Source of the DNA: JAICTV01 sp035634055
Lineage (GTDB): Bacteria > Planctomycetota > Phycisphaerae > Tepidisphaerales > Tepidisphaeraceae
Reading direction: 5' to 3'
NCBI GenBank assembly: GCA_035634055.1
Contig: DASQDR010000010.1
Coordinates: forward strand, 1-17,721
DNA length: 17,721 nt
Shown: positions 1 to 6,185 of the stretch, piece by piece
How positions within the stretch are numbered: position 1 is the first letter of the stretch
How the letters are laid out: each line of letters begins with the position of its first letter
Program-made: the position numbers and the translations under genes
Notes under the pieces: generated by a model
What the model saw: only the letters and a program-made list of their open reading frames with translations
The model's database searches: none
What the model was told of the DNA's origin: nothing

Positions 1-65
1 CCCCACCGCCACCACGTGACGTCGGCGAGAACGATCGACACGACGATCAGGACGAAGAAGAGCAT
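1..65 (-). CDS. possible N-terminus of a membrane or exported protein (partial, cut by window edge)
   Basis: Reading leftward from an ATG at 65-63 there is an open frame to the window edge, 21 codons. It begins MLFFVLIVVSIVLADVTWWR, a strongly hydrophobic stretch followed by a tryptophan-rich turn. That is what a signal anchor or first transmembrane helix looks like. No good Shine-Dalgarno sequence precedes the ATG, and the family cannot be identified from so few residues. If real, it is divergent from the PEGA lipoprotein gene to the right. A chance hydrophobic reading is the main alternative. Confidence 0.35.
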   Translation of the reverse strand, partial: MLFFVLIVVSIVLADVTWWRW

Positions 66-109
66 GAGGGAACGATATGCGCGGCAATGGGGTTCGTCGC
101 AGGGGGGAG

Positions 110-262
110 CGACGGAGCGACGAAGCGACGGAGCGACGGAGGGGAGGAAGCAGGCACGGAGGCACGGAGGCACGAAGTGGGGGTAAAGGAAATGAGGCAG
201 GTAGTGAATTCACTTCTCCCCTTCTCCCTCCTCACTCCCTTCGTGCCTTCGTGCCTTCGTGC
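110..262. repeat. facing arrays of octanucleotide repeats around a palindromic centre
   Basis: Four head-to-tail octamers run from 110 to 141 (CGACGGAG, CGACGAAG, CGACGGAG, CGACGGAG). Three more run from 154 to 177 (GCACGGAG twice, then GCACGAAG). Three reverse-orientation octamers (CTTCGTGC) occupy 239-262. The midpoint of 154-262 coincides with a perfect 10-bp palindrome, GTGAATTCAC at 204-213. The left half between is purine-rich and the right half pyrimidine-rich, so the block is an imperfect palindrome of about 108 bp that could form a long hairpin or cruciform. The same octamer family recurs at 2198-2221 and 15638-15768. The gene-free stretch 66-392 holds nothing else recognisable apart from the promoter at 342-370. 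Confidence 0.85.
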
Positions 263-341
263 CTCGCGCGCATCAACTTTCCATTCAGCACGCATCGCAC
301 TTCCCCTCCACGTCCCGCGTCGTCGTCGCCGCCTGTTCGGT

Positions 342-370
342 TTGGTCGGGGCGTGGCGAGCATTTATACT
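342..370 (+). promoter_or_regulatory. sigma70-type promoter for the PEGA lipoprotein gene
   Basis: A -35-like TTGGTC at 342-347 is followed by a 17-bp spacer and a -10-like TATACT at 365-370. The start codon at 393 would lie about 16 nt after the expected transcription start. This supports 393 as the true start rather than the in-frame upstream ATGs, which lie inside or before the repeat block. The call rests on consensus matching only. Confidence 0.55.
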
Positions 371-392
371 GCGGGGCGTGCATTGGGGCCGA

Positions 393-959
393 ATGATTCG
401 ATCGAGGCGCATTAGCGGTTTCCTCGTCATCCTTTTCTCCTCGCTCGCGGGCGGGGGGTGCGTGCAGCGGACGCTGACGATCGAGAGCAGCCCGCCCGGG
501 GCGCTGGTTTACCTCAACGGGCTGGAGGTCGGGCGGACGCCGGTCACGCGCGACTTCACGTGGTACGGCACCTACGACGTGCAACTGCGGGCCGAGGGGC
601 ACGAGACGCTCAAGACCAAGGGGAAGGTGATCGCGCCGTGGTGGCAGTGGGTGCCGTTCGACTTGGTGGCCGAGGTCCTGCCGCTGCGGCTGCGCGACGA
701 GCAGCACCTGCGCTACACGCTGAGGCCCACCGCCGAGACCGCCGCGGACCCGGGCGTGATGCTGGAACGGGCCCGCGACCTGCGCGGCCAGTTGGAGTCC
801 AGTCCGCGAACGCCGGCCGTGCCGCCGCTGCCGGCGGTGACGCAACCGACTGCGGCAGGTGGCGCGGCCGTGCCGCCGGGTGCCGCAGCACTCCCCGCTG
901 CGGCAGCGCCCGCCGGTTCGGGAAGCACGACGGGCCCGGCGGTATCACGGCCACAGTGA
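393..959 (+). CDS. PEGA-domain lipoprotein
   Basis: A protein of 188 residues. A basic N-terminus (MIRSRR) and a hydrophobic stretch end in LAGGGC, giving a probable lipoprotein signal with Cys23 as the lipidated residue, although the lipobox is not ideal. Residues about 28-52 contain IESSPPGALVYLNGLEVGR, the PEGA repeat signature: a small beta-sandwich usually found on the outer face of bacterial envelopes or attached to kinases. A tryptophan-rich segment follows (APWWQWVPF, residues 81-89), and from about residue 135 a Pro/Ala-rich, probably disordered tail. The start at 393 is chosen because it sits just after a promoter and gives the lipoprotein signal; in-frame upstream codons read through repeats. 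It stands alone on the plus strand. Its specific role is unknown; anchoring or scaffolding in the envelope is inferred. Confidence 0.8.
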   Translation: MIRSRRISGFLVILFSSLAGGGCVQRTLTIESSPPGALVYLNGLEVGRTPVTRDFTWYGTYDVQLRAEGHETLKTKGKVIAPWWQWVPFDLVAEVLPLRLRDEQHLRYTLRPTAETAADPGVMLERARDLRGQLESSPRTPAVPPLPAVTQPTAAGGAAVPPGAAALPAAAAPAGSGSTTGPAVSRPQ

Positions 960-1040
960 CGCCGGCGCAGCGGCTTGTGGCGGACGGTCAAAGAGATCGC
1001 GGTGCGCGGCTGGGGCGTCATTCAGGACAGCAGGAAGCTT

Positions 1041-1127
1041 GTCATCCCCAGGCGTACTGGCGAGGGAGCTCGGACAGGTGAGTTCCTCTCCGTCCCGAGA
1101 TCCCTCGCGAGTACGCTTCGGGATGAC
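1041..1127. repeat. 33-bp imperfect inverted repeat (palindromic intergenic element)
   Basis: The left arm 1041-1073 starts GTCATCCCC and ends GGAGCTCGG. It matches the reverse complement of the right arm 1095-1127 (starting CCGAGATCCC, ending GGGATGAC) with only a few mismatches. The 21-nt loop can extend pairing by GGAC/GTCC. The sequence style (GTCATCCC...GGGATCTCGG) resembles interspersed palindromic elements that I recall from several bacterial phyla. No open reading frame lies within it. Confidence 0.85.
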
Positions 1128-1130
1128 ATG

Positions 1131-1220
1131 GGTGGCGTCCGGCACCGTGTGGCGTTCGTGCCGTGGCGTCAGGCACCGGTGGCGTCAGGCACCGTGGCGT
1201 CAGGGACCGGTGGCGTCCCG
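1131..1220. repeat. 15-16 bp tandem repeat, about six copies
   Basis: The unit is approximately GGTGGCGTCAGGCACC. Successive units start near 1131, 1147, 1163, 1178, 1194 and 1209 with small substitutions and alternate between about 15 and 16 bp. It abuts the inverted repeat at 1041-1127. The rest of the gene-free stretch 960-1280 holds a short hairpin (CATCGC 1238-1243 with GCGATG 1249-1254) and a palindrome GTTACGTAAC at 1261-1270. Both lie just past the stop of the leftward methyltransferase gene and have no T-run. Confidence 0.75.
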
Positions 1221-1280
1221 CGGCTACGGCTACAGTCCATCGCGCACTGCGATGACCGAGGTTACGTAACGCCGGATGCG

Positions 1281-1949
1281 CTAAGCCGCCACGGGTTGCT
1301 GGCGGGCGGGGTGTTGCAGCGCGGGGAGCGCGGACTTGTTGTTGGTGATCACCACCGTCTCCCAAAGGTCGATGCTCTCGAGCTTGTAGCGGTAGTCGAT
1401 CTCGACGCCGGTCCGGCGGATCAGGTCTTGGAGGGCCAGGTCGCTGCGCCAACCGAGCTTCGTGCAGAGCGGGCAGAGCCACTTCTCGAACAGCGCGATG
1501 AAGCGGTTGGTGGACTGGAAGTGGTTCACGATCACGATCCGCGCCCCGGGCTTGCACACGCGCTGGGCCTCGCGGACCAGGACGTACGGGTCGCTCACCA
1601 CGGTGATGACGTGGCTGATGAAGACGTGATCGAAGGTGTCGTCGGCGAACGGCAGCTCCAGCGCGTTGGCCTGAAAGACGCTGGCGCGGCTGAGCCCGCG
1701 CTCGCGGATCTTCTTGCGGCACTCGCGCAGCATCCCGGCCGAGAGGTCGATGCCGACGATGCGCCCCTTGTTGGGGTAGAAGTTGAGCGAGACGCCGGTG
1801 CCGATGCCGAGGTCGAGAACCAGGTCGGTCTCGCCGATGTTCATGTGGTTGATGGCGCGCTCGATGCGGCGCTTGACCAGCCGGCCAAACGTGGCGTCGT
1901 AGAACACGGAGTGGATGTCGTAGATCTTCTTAGTCGAAGCTTCCTGCAT
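1281..1949 (-). CDS. class I SAM-dependent methyltransferase, PmtA-like
   Basis: A protein of 222 residues, the usual size of a single-domain Rossmann methyltransferase. Motif I is VLDLGIGTG at residues 44-52 and motif II is GIDLS at 66-70. NALELPFADDTFDHVF at 95-110 is the adenine-binding/motif III region, and RVCKPGARIVIVNHF at 130-144 is the post-motif strand. The N-terminus (YDIHSVFYDATFGRLVKRR) resembles the Rhodobacter-type phosphatidylethanolamine N-methyltransferases and the related UbiE group, so a lipid or quinone substrate is plausible but not shown. The ATG is preceded by GGGAAGG at good spacing. The gene appears to be transcribed alone: the gap to 6-phosphogluconolactonase upstream is 271 bp. 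The class assignment is firm; the substrate is inference. Confidence 0.85.
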   Translation of the reverse strand: MQEASTKKIYDIHSVFYDATFGRLVKRRIERAINHMNIGETDLVLDLGIGTGVSLNFYPNKGRIVGIDLSAGMLRECRKKIRERGLSRASVFQANALELPFADDTFDHVFISHVITVVSDPYVLVREAQRVCKPGARIVIVNHFQSTNRFIALFEKWLCPLCTKLGWRSDLALQDLIRRTGVEIDYRYKLESIDLWETVVITNNKSALPALQHPARQQPVAA

Positions 1950-2197
1950 GACCTTCCCTAGACAGCGGTTATCCGCAGCGCGGCGGCCGCGCCCGCTGGC
2001 GAAATGGGCGAACCGTAACGAGCGCGCATGGTAGTGGCGGGGGCATTTCTTGCCAAGCAGCGAAAACCCGGCGCGGCGAGTTCGCTTCCGGCATCCCTTA
2101 CCCCGGCTTCGACGCGGGCCGCTATATGGCAGGTGCTGAGTGCGGAACGTTGGACGTTAAGTGTCGACTGCCAAACCGAACGCCGTTCCGTTCGCCG

Positions 2198-2221
2198 CTT
2201 CGTCGCTTCCTCGCTCCGTCC
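2198..2221. repeat. degenerate octanucleotide repeat block
   Basis: Three consecutive octamers (CTTCGTCG, CTTCCTCG, CTCCGTCC) belong to the CTYCGTSS family, the reverse of SSACGRAG, with one mismatch in each of the last two. A weaker unit precedes them. The last base overlaps the stop codon of the leftward 6-phosphogluconolactonase gene, so the block sits exactly at that gene's 3' end. The intergenic stretch 1950-2197 shows nothing else recognisable. Confidence 0.55.
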
Positions 2222-3027
2222 TACGGCGGCACATCCATCCCCGCCGCCGCGGCGTCAGTCAGCCACGTCAGCTTTCCCGATGCCGGCTGGATCAACTGCA
2301 CGGGAAACCGCTGCGGCTGGCGCGGCCCCTCCAGCACCTCCGCCAGCGTCTTCGCCTTGCCCGCACCGGCCACCAGGATCACCACCTCGCGCGAGCGGTT
2401 GATGAACGGCGCGGTCAAGGTGATCCGCCAGCTCTTGCCGGTGGTGGACTTCTCGGCGTAATTGGCGACGACGCGGTGGTGCTGCTCGTTGACCGCGGGC
2501 GTGCCGGGGAAGAGCGAGGCAGTGTGCCCGTCATCGCCCATCCCGAGCAGCACCATGTCCAGCCCGCGGTCGCCGAACTTCTCCTTCAGCATCAGCCCGT
2601 ACTCGCGGGCCGCCTCTTCCGGCTCGATCTCGCCGCGCATGCGGTAGACGTTGTCGCCGGGGATCGGCAGCTTCGACAGGAGCGTTTCGTGGGCCACGCG
2701 GTAGTTGCTCTCCGGGTGTCCCGGCGGAACGCAGCGCTCGTCGCCGAAGAAGATCTCCACCTTCGCCCAGTCCACCGCGTCGGCGAACTGCTCGACGAGC
2801 AGGCCATAAAGCAGCTTCGGCGTCGACCCGCCGGACAGCGCCAGGCTGAACCGATCGGAGAGCGCAATGTTCTCGTCCGCGCTGCGCACGACCCGCTCGG
2901 CCGCCTCGTAAGCGACGTGCTCGGCGTTGGGCAACACCTTGATCTCGGGCAACGGGTCCATGCGCCGACCGAATGTAGCGTCAGCCACCACTTTTGGCAG
3001 CGCTTCGTGTTGGGCGGGCACCGTCAT
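2221..3027 (-). CDS. pgl: 6-phosphogluconolactonase
   Basis: A protein of 268 residues that hydrolyses 6-phosphoglucono-1,5-lactone to 6-phosphogluconate, the second step of the oxidative pentose phosphate pathway, in the cytoplasm. Family signatures are clear: LALSGGSTPKLLYGLL (residues 62-77, sugar-phosphate loop), FFGDERCVPPGHPESNYR (93-110), and LLGMGDDGHTASLFPG (160-175) with the catalytic-loop Asp and His. The length is at the family norm. Neither the ATG at 3027 nor an alternative ATG at 2961 (residue 23) has a strong Shine-Dalgarno sequence, so the first 22 residues are uncertain. The ATG at 3027 forms a 4-nt ATGA overlap with a doubtful small frame upstream. No glucose-6-phosphate dehydrogenase gene lies in the window. 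Confidence 0.95.
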   Translation of the reverse strand: MTVPAQHEALPKVVADATFGRRMDPLPEIKVLPNAEHVAYEAAERVVRSADENIALSDRFSLALSGGSTPKLLYGLLVEQFADAVDWAKVEIFFGDERCVPPGHPESNYRVAHETLLSKLPIPGDNVYRMRGEIEPEEAAREYGLMLKEKFGDRGLDMVLLGMGDDGHTASLFPGTPAVNEQHHRVVANYAEKSTTGKSWRITLTAPFINRSREVVILVAGAGKAKTLAEVLEGPRQPQRFPVQLIQPASGKLTWLTDAAAAGMDVPP

Positions 3028-3212
3028 GTGGCGATCAGCGCGTGATCGTGCGTGCAGCGGACATCAGCGACGATCTCGCCATCGCGTGAACTCGTGCCTG
3101 TCCGCCGAGGCACGCCCGATGCGAGGTATTTCTCAAGCGCTTGCGGCGAGGCTGGGGAGCGAGCGTCATGTTCCCTGCATACCCGCGGCGGCGCGCCCCC
3201 GCCGCCATGCAC
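3024..3212 (-). CDS. doubtful small ORF between the Uma2 gene and pgl
   Basis: This 62-codon frame opens with GTG at 3212, just 9 bp after the Uma2 stop. GAGG sits 7 nt before the start, overlapping the Uma2 stop region. Its TGA overlaps the pgl ATG as ATGA. These junctions look like translational coupling. Against it, the composition is odd (Gly/Pro/Arg-rich start), third-position GC is uneven, I recognise no family, and the DNA contains a CGTGCCT/AGGCACG inverted repeat, suggesting an intergenic element. Treat it as a candidate only. Confidence 0.2.
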   Translation of the reverse strand: MHGGGGAPPRVCREHDARSPASPQALEKYLASGVPRRTGTSSRDGEIVADVRCTHDHALIAT

Positions 3213-3221
3213 GGGACAACC

Positions 3222-3782
3222 TCACTTCGGCCGCCAGAGCTTGGCCAGCGGGATCTCGAGCTTGGGGAACGGCGGGACCTTGACGACGTCCGAGCCGGAG
3301 CCGGACACGCCGCCGACGTACTTCCCCGCGCGCAGGACGTACGCCTCGAGCGTCTTCTGCATCGGGTCGACGATCCAGTAGTGCTTCACCTTTCCCGTAG
3401 CGTACAGCTTGAACTTGTCGCGGCGATCAGTGCGCTCGTTGCCAGGGCTGATCACTTCCACGGCCAGGTCCGGCGGCCCCTCGATCGCCTTCTCACCAAT
3501 GAAGTGCCGCCTGGCCTTGGTGAAGTAAAACAAGTCGGGCCGGCGGACGTCGTGCTCGCCGAAGATCGTGTCGACGTCCATCAGCACTTCGCCGAGGTCG
3601 TTGTCCTCGACGTAGTTGCCCAGGATGCGGCCCAACATGACGACGCTAAAGGAATGCCGCGGAACCGGGCTCGGACTCACGGCCACCTCCCCGTCGACGA
3701 GTTCCAGCCGCACGCCGGGCGGATCTTCGCCCAGCTCCAGGAACTGCCGTGCGGTCATCTTGATGGTGCTGACTTGCGACAT
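3222..3782 (-). CDS. Uma2-family (DUF820) putative endonuclease
   Basis: A protein of 186 residues. This family, abundant in cyanobacteria and planctomycetes, has a PD-(D/E)XK restriction-like fold; its biological target is unknown. Visible features: LELVDGEVAVSP near residues 26-37 (conserved Glu), RRPDLFYF at 80-87 (Asp83), PPDLAVEVISPGNERTDRRD at 103-122 (Glu109), the DKFKLY stretch with Lys125 and Tyr127, and the closing strand VKHYWIVDP at 132-140. The start MSQVST at 3782 is chosen because family members begin at about this point; an upstream in-frame ATG at 3851 would overlap spoVR and adds a non-homologous, Arg-rich leader. It lies 65 bp downstream of spoVR on the same strand. These genes are usually solitary and mobile, so a link to SpoVR is not implied. 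Confidence 0.85.
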   Translation of the reverse strand: MSQVSTIKMTARQFLELGEDPPGVRLELVDGEVAVSPSPVPRHSFSVVMLGRILGNYVEDNDLGEVLMDVDTIFGEHDVRRPDLFYFTKARRHFIGEKAIEGPPDLAVEVISPGNERTDRRDKFKLYATGKVKHYWIVDPMQKTLEAYVLRAGKYVGGVSGSGSDVVKVPPFPKLEIPLAKLWRPK

Positions 3783-3847
3783 CTTCCCAATTCTACCACG
3801 GCACCCGTGGGGTGGCCGCCCACGCGCCGCGCGGTGAAATGAAGCCC

Positions 3848-5383
3848 TCATGCTACCTGGTGCGCCGGCTTCGGCAATTCGTCGTGGATGGTCTGTTGCT
3901 TCGGCTGGTCGCCGGCGTAGCTGAAGAGGATCATGTCGTCGTCGATGCGCGCTTGCAGGTGCACGGGGCGCTGCCAGATCTTGTGGACGCTCTTGAGCGT
4001 CTCGACGGCGAACTTGATCTCGATGTCCAGGCCGTTGTGCTTGTGGGCGAGGTACAGCTCGCCGCGATTGGCGTAGTTGCCGTCGACGACGTAGATGAAG
4101 GGGCGCCCGAGGTTCGTCAAGTGGTAGAGCATCGTCTGCTTGATGCGCACCGGGTCGCGGCTGACGATGCGGAGCTGGCCGGTGTGGGGGTCGCGGCCGT
4201 ACTGGTAGAACTTGTGCTTCTCGATAAATTCAGGCGTCATGAACTCGTCAATGAAGTTCACGTCGTTGTAGACCCGCCGCACCTCGAAGATCTTCTCGCG
4301 CCCCTGGCCGAGGCCTTTGTCCCAGCGCTTCTTCTCGCCGAGCTGGTCCGCCTCGTCGTACTCCTTGCCGAACTTCCCCTTGTTCCAGCGGTCCTCGATG
4401 TCGCGGAACAGCTCGATGCCGATCTTGTACGGGTTGAAGTTCCCGGGCGGCATGTGGACGGTGCCGCTGTGGTGGTCGGCGTAGTCGATGATCTCCGTGG
4501 CCTCGACGAAGTGCTTGGTCATCAGGGTCGAGTGCCAGTAGCTGGCCCACCCCTCGTTCATGACCTTGGTCATCCCCTGCGGCGCGAAGTAGTAGGCTTC
4601 CTCGCGGACCATCGACAGGCAGTCCGCCTGCCAGTCGTCCATCCGCGCGTGATCCAGCAGGTACTGGAGCACGTCGCGCGTCGGGCGCGCGGGCGTGGCG
4701 TGGCGCATCTTGGCGCGGTCGTCGCGCAGCTTCTTCTCCTCCGCCGCCAGCACCTCCGGCGGGTTGATCCAGCGGTCGAGGTAATCCTTGGTGTTGCGCA
4801 GCTTCCCGCTCGGCTCCTCGCGCTTCGGCTCGGTCTTCTTCTGCTCCATCGGCCCGCGGTTGAGGAACATGCTGTGCGGGTCGATCAGGTCCTCGACGCT
4901 CAGGCAGACGTCCATCCAGCGCTCGACCACGTCGTAGCCGTGCTTCTCGATGTGCTTGCGCACGTGGGTCGAGTGGTTGGCCATCTCGTCCATCATCTTG
5001 CGGTTGGTGGCGCCGAACCAAAGGTTGTTCTTGAAGAAATCGGCGTGGCCGTAGACGTGGGCGATCACCAGCTTCTGGTCAACGAGCTGGTTGGACTCCT
5101 GGAGGTAGGCGTAGCACGGGTCATTGTTGATGACCATCTCGTAAATGCGCCCCAGCCCGTAGTGGTGCTGCTTGCGCAGCCGCTCGTACTCCATCCCGAA
5201 GCGCCAGTGCGGGTAGCGCTGCGGGAACCCGCCGTAAGCGGCGATCTGGTTCATCTGCTCGTAGTCGCACATCTCGAAGATGACGGGCATGAAGTCCAGC
5301 CCGTACGAGCGCGCCTGCTCGCGGATCTGCTTCTTGGCGGCCAGCAACTCGGGGGGGAACGGTGCGAGGGTGTGGGAGGACAT
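3848..5383 (-). CDS. spoVR: SpoVR family protein
   Basis: A protein of 511 residues, almost the same length as E. coli YcgB. Typical SpoVR sequence runs from the N-terminus: PVIFEMCDYEQMNQIAAYGG, the GGFPQRYPHWRFGMEYERL segment, YEMVINNDPCYAYL, and LVIAHVYGHADFFKNN. The protein is named after a Bacillus stage V sporulation factor, but it is widespread in non-sporulating bacteria, where it accompanies the PrkA kinase and the DUF444 protein. Its biochemical role is not settled; the family is reported to act with PrkA and YeaH in stationary-phase or starvation physiology. The start codon lies only 11 bp after the vapC stop on the same strand, so it may be cotranscribed with the toxin-antitoxin pair. 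The Shine-Dalgarno sequence is weak. Confidence 0.95.
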   Translation of the reverse strand: MSSHTLAPFPPELLAAKKQIREQARSYGLDFMPVIFEMCDYEQMNQIAAYGGFPQRYPHWRFGMEYERLRKQHHYGLGRIYEMVINNDPCYAYLQESNQLVDQKLVIAHVYGHADFFKNNLWFGATNRKMMDEMANHSTHVRKHIEKHGYDVVERWMDVCLSVEDLIDPHSMFLNRGPMEQKKTEPKREEPSGKLRNTKDYLDRWINPPEVLAAEEKKLRDDRAKMRHATPARPTRDVLQYLLDHARMDDWQADCLSMVREEAYYFAPQGMTKVMNEGWASYWHSTLMTKHFVEATEIIDYADHHSGTVHMPPGNFNPYKIGIELFRDIEDRWNKGKFGKEYDEADQLGEKKRWDKGLGQGREKIFEVRRVYNDVNFIDEFMTPEFIEKHKFYQYGRDPHTGQLRIVSRDPVRIKQTMLYHLTNLGRPFIYVVDGNYANRGELYLAHKHNGLDIEIKFAVETLKSVHKIWQRPVHLQARIDDDMILFSYAGDQPKQQTIHDELPKPAHQVA

Positions 5384-5394
5384 GGTGGCACGAC

Positions 5395-5781
5395 CTATGC
5401 TTTCGTGTACGGCACGAGGACGTTAGCGAACATTGGAAAGTGCTTCTCATTGAGGGTTACTACCTGCGCCTGGCCAGCTTGGGCGGCGGCGGCGATCAGC
5501 GCATCCGCCAGCCCAACGCCGTGGCTGCGCCGGTACTGCCGTAACCAGAGCGCGGCGACCAGCGCCGCATCCGCGTCCACTTCCACGACCGCGCAGCGTG
5601 CGACAAAAGCGTCCAAGTCCTGCCGCTCTTTTCCGTCGCGCACGCCCGCGTACAGTTCGGCCACACTGACCGCTGACACGGCCGGACGTCCTGCTAATGC
5701 GTCCATGAACCCGACCGCCATCGGGTGACGGCGGCTGTAGTCGATCAGCACGTCGGTATCGATGAGGTAGCGCCCCGGCAT
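5395..5781 (-). CDS. vapC: PIN-domain toxin, VapC-like ribonuclease
   Basis: A protein of 128 residues, the normal size for VapC. The acidic PIN-domain residues are in place: Asp8 in YLIDTDVLIDY, Glu42 in VSVAELYAG, Asp93 in GLADALIAAAA, and an Asn/Glu pair at 111-112 in VVTLNEKHF. VapC toxins are Mg-dependent endoribonucleases that cleave tRNA or rRNA and are held inactive by their cognate antitoxin. The gene starts 6 bp after the antitoxin stop, as expected for a type II pair. All catalytic residues are intact, so the toxin is probably functional. It lies between the DUF444 gene and spoVR, which are normally close partners. Confidence 0.92.
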   Translation of the reverse strand: MPGRYLIDTDVLIDYSRRHPMAVGFMDALAGRPAVSAVSVAELYAGVRDGKERQDLDAFVARCAVVEVDADAALVAALWLRQYRRSHGVGLADALIAAAAQAGQAQVVTLNEKHFPMFANVLVPYTKA

Positions 5782-5787
5782 ACGTTG

Positions 5788-6060
5788 CTACTTCTTCTCC
5801 CAGAGATCACGGTCCATCGAACGCCGGATGTCGACGAAATCCGGAAGGTCCGTCCGATCCGCCCACATGCCCTTGATGGCAAGCAGCGCTTCTCTCCACG
5901 CCAAGAATTGCTTGTGCTCGTCCTCTTCGCTGAGCTCTTCTGCAACGAGCTTCTCGACCGCGTCATTCACCAGCTCGACAGGCGTCTTGCCCCTACGAGT
6001 CGCGAGGGCTTCGAGCCGCTTGCGCGTCTCCTCGTTCAAATCGATTTCAATAAGTGACAT
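5788..6060 (-). CDS. vapB: VapB-like antitoxin with probable ribbon-helix-helix N-terminus
   Basis: A protein of 90 residues from the ATG at 6060. The N-terminus has the pattern of a ribbon-helix-helix DNA-binding domain: a short strand (SLIEIDLNEE) followed by two helices (ETRKRLEALATRRGKTPVEL, then VNDAVEKLV). The acidic, tryptophan-containing C-terminus (residues 45-90) is the expected toxin-binding tail. The start at 6060 is preferred over an in-frame ATG at 6129: it is preceded by GCAGGTG at suitable spacing and gives a compact antitoxin. It is 6 bp ahead of vapC. Autoregulation through the palindrome at 6119-6131 is inferred. Confidence 0.85.
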   Translation of the reverse strand: MSLIEIDLNEETRKRLEALATRRGKTPVELVNDAVEKLVAEELSEEDEHKQFLAWREALLAIKGMWADRTDLPDFVDIRRSMDRDLWEKK

Positions 6061-6103
6061 GCTGCACCTGCGCGAGGCCATGGTGGACCGAATCACAAGT
6101 TGG

Positions 6104-6133
6104 CGTATAGAGATCCCGCCTTGGCGCAAGGAA
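6104..6133 (-). promoter_or_regulatory. candidate vapBC promoter/operator
   Basis: The perfect-arm palindrome CCTTG-GCG-CAAGG at 6119-6131 lies about 60 bp upstream of the antitoxin start. Reading leftward, a -10-like TATACG (6109-6104) and a weak -35-like TTCCTT (6133-6128) with an 18-bp spacer overlap the palindrome. A repressor bound there would block RNA polymerase, which is the usual autoregulation of toxin-antitoxin operons. The -35 match is poor. Confidence 0.3.
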
Positions 6134-6185
6134 CCTCATCCTGGTGGCGAACCTGTGGAGACGCATTTCCCGAACATGCCGGGGA

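Noticed and set aside
110..262. CRISPR-like array
   Set aside because: Repeats are contiguous 8-mers without spacers, in both orientations, and no cas gene is present.
87..392. N-terminal extension of the PEGA lipoprotein gene
   Set aside because: The frame is open from 87, but it reads through the octamer repeats, would bury the lipoprotein signal internally, and lies before the best promoter.
1238..1254. terminator of the methyltransferase gene
   Set aside because: A 6-bp perfect stem is present just past the stop, but no T-run follows on the minus strand and the stem is short.
3812..5728. 638-codon open frame on the plus strand
   Set aside because: Antisense to spoVR and vapC, with the same Val/Leu/Asp/His composition artefact.
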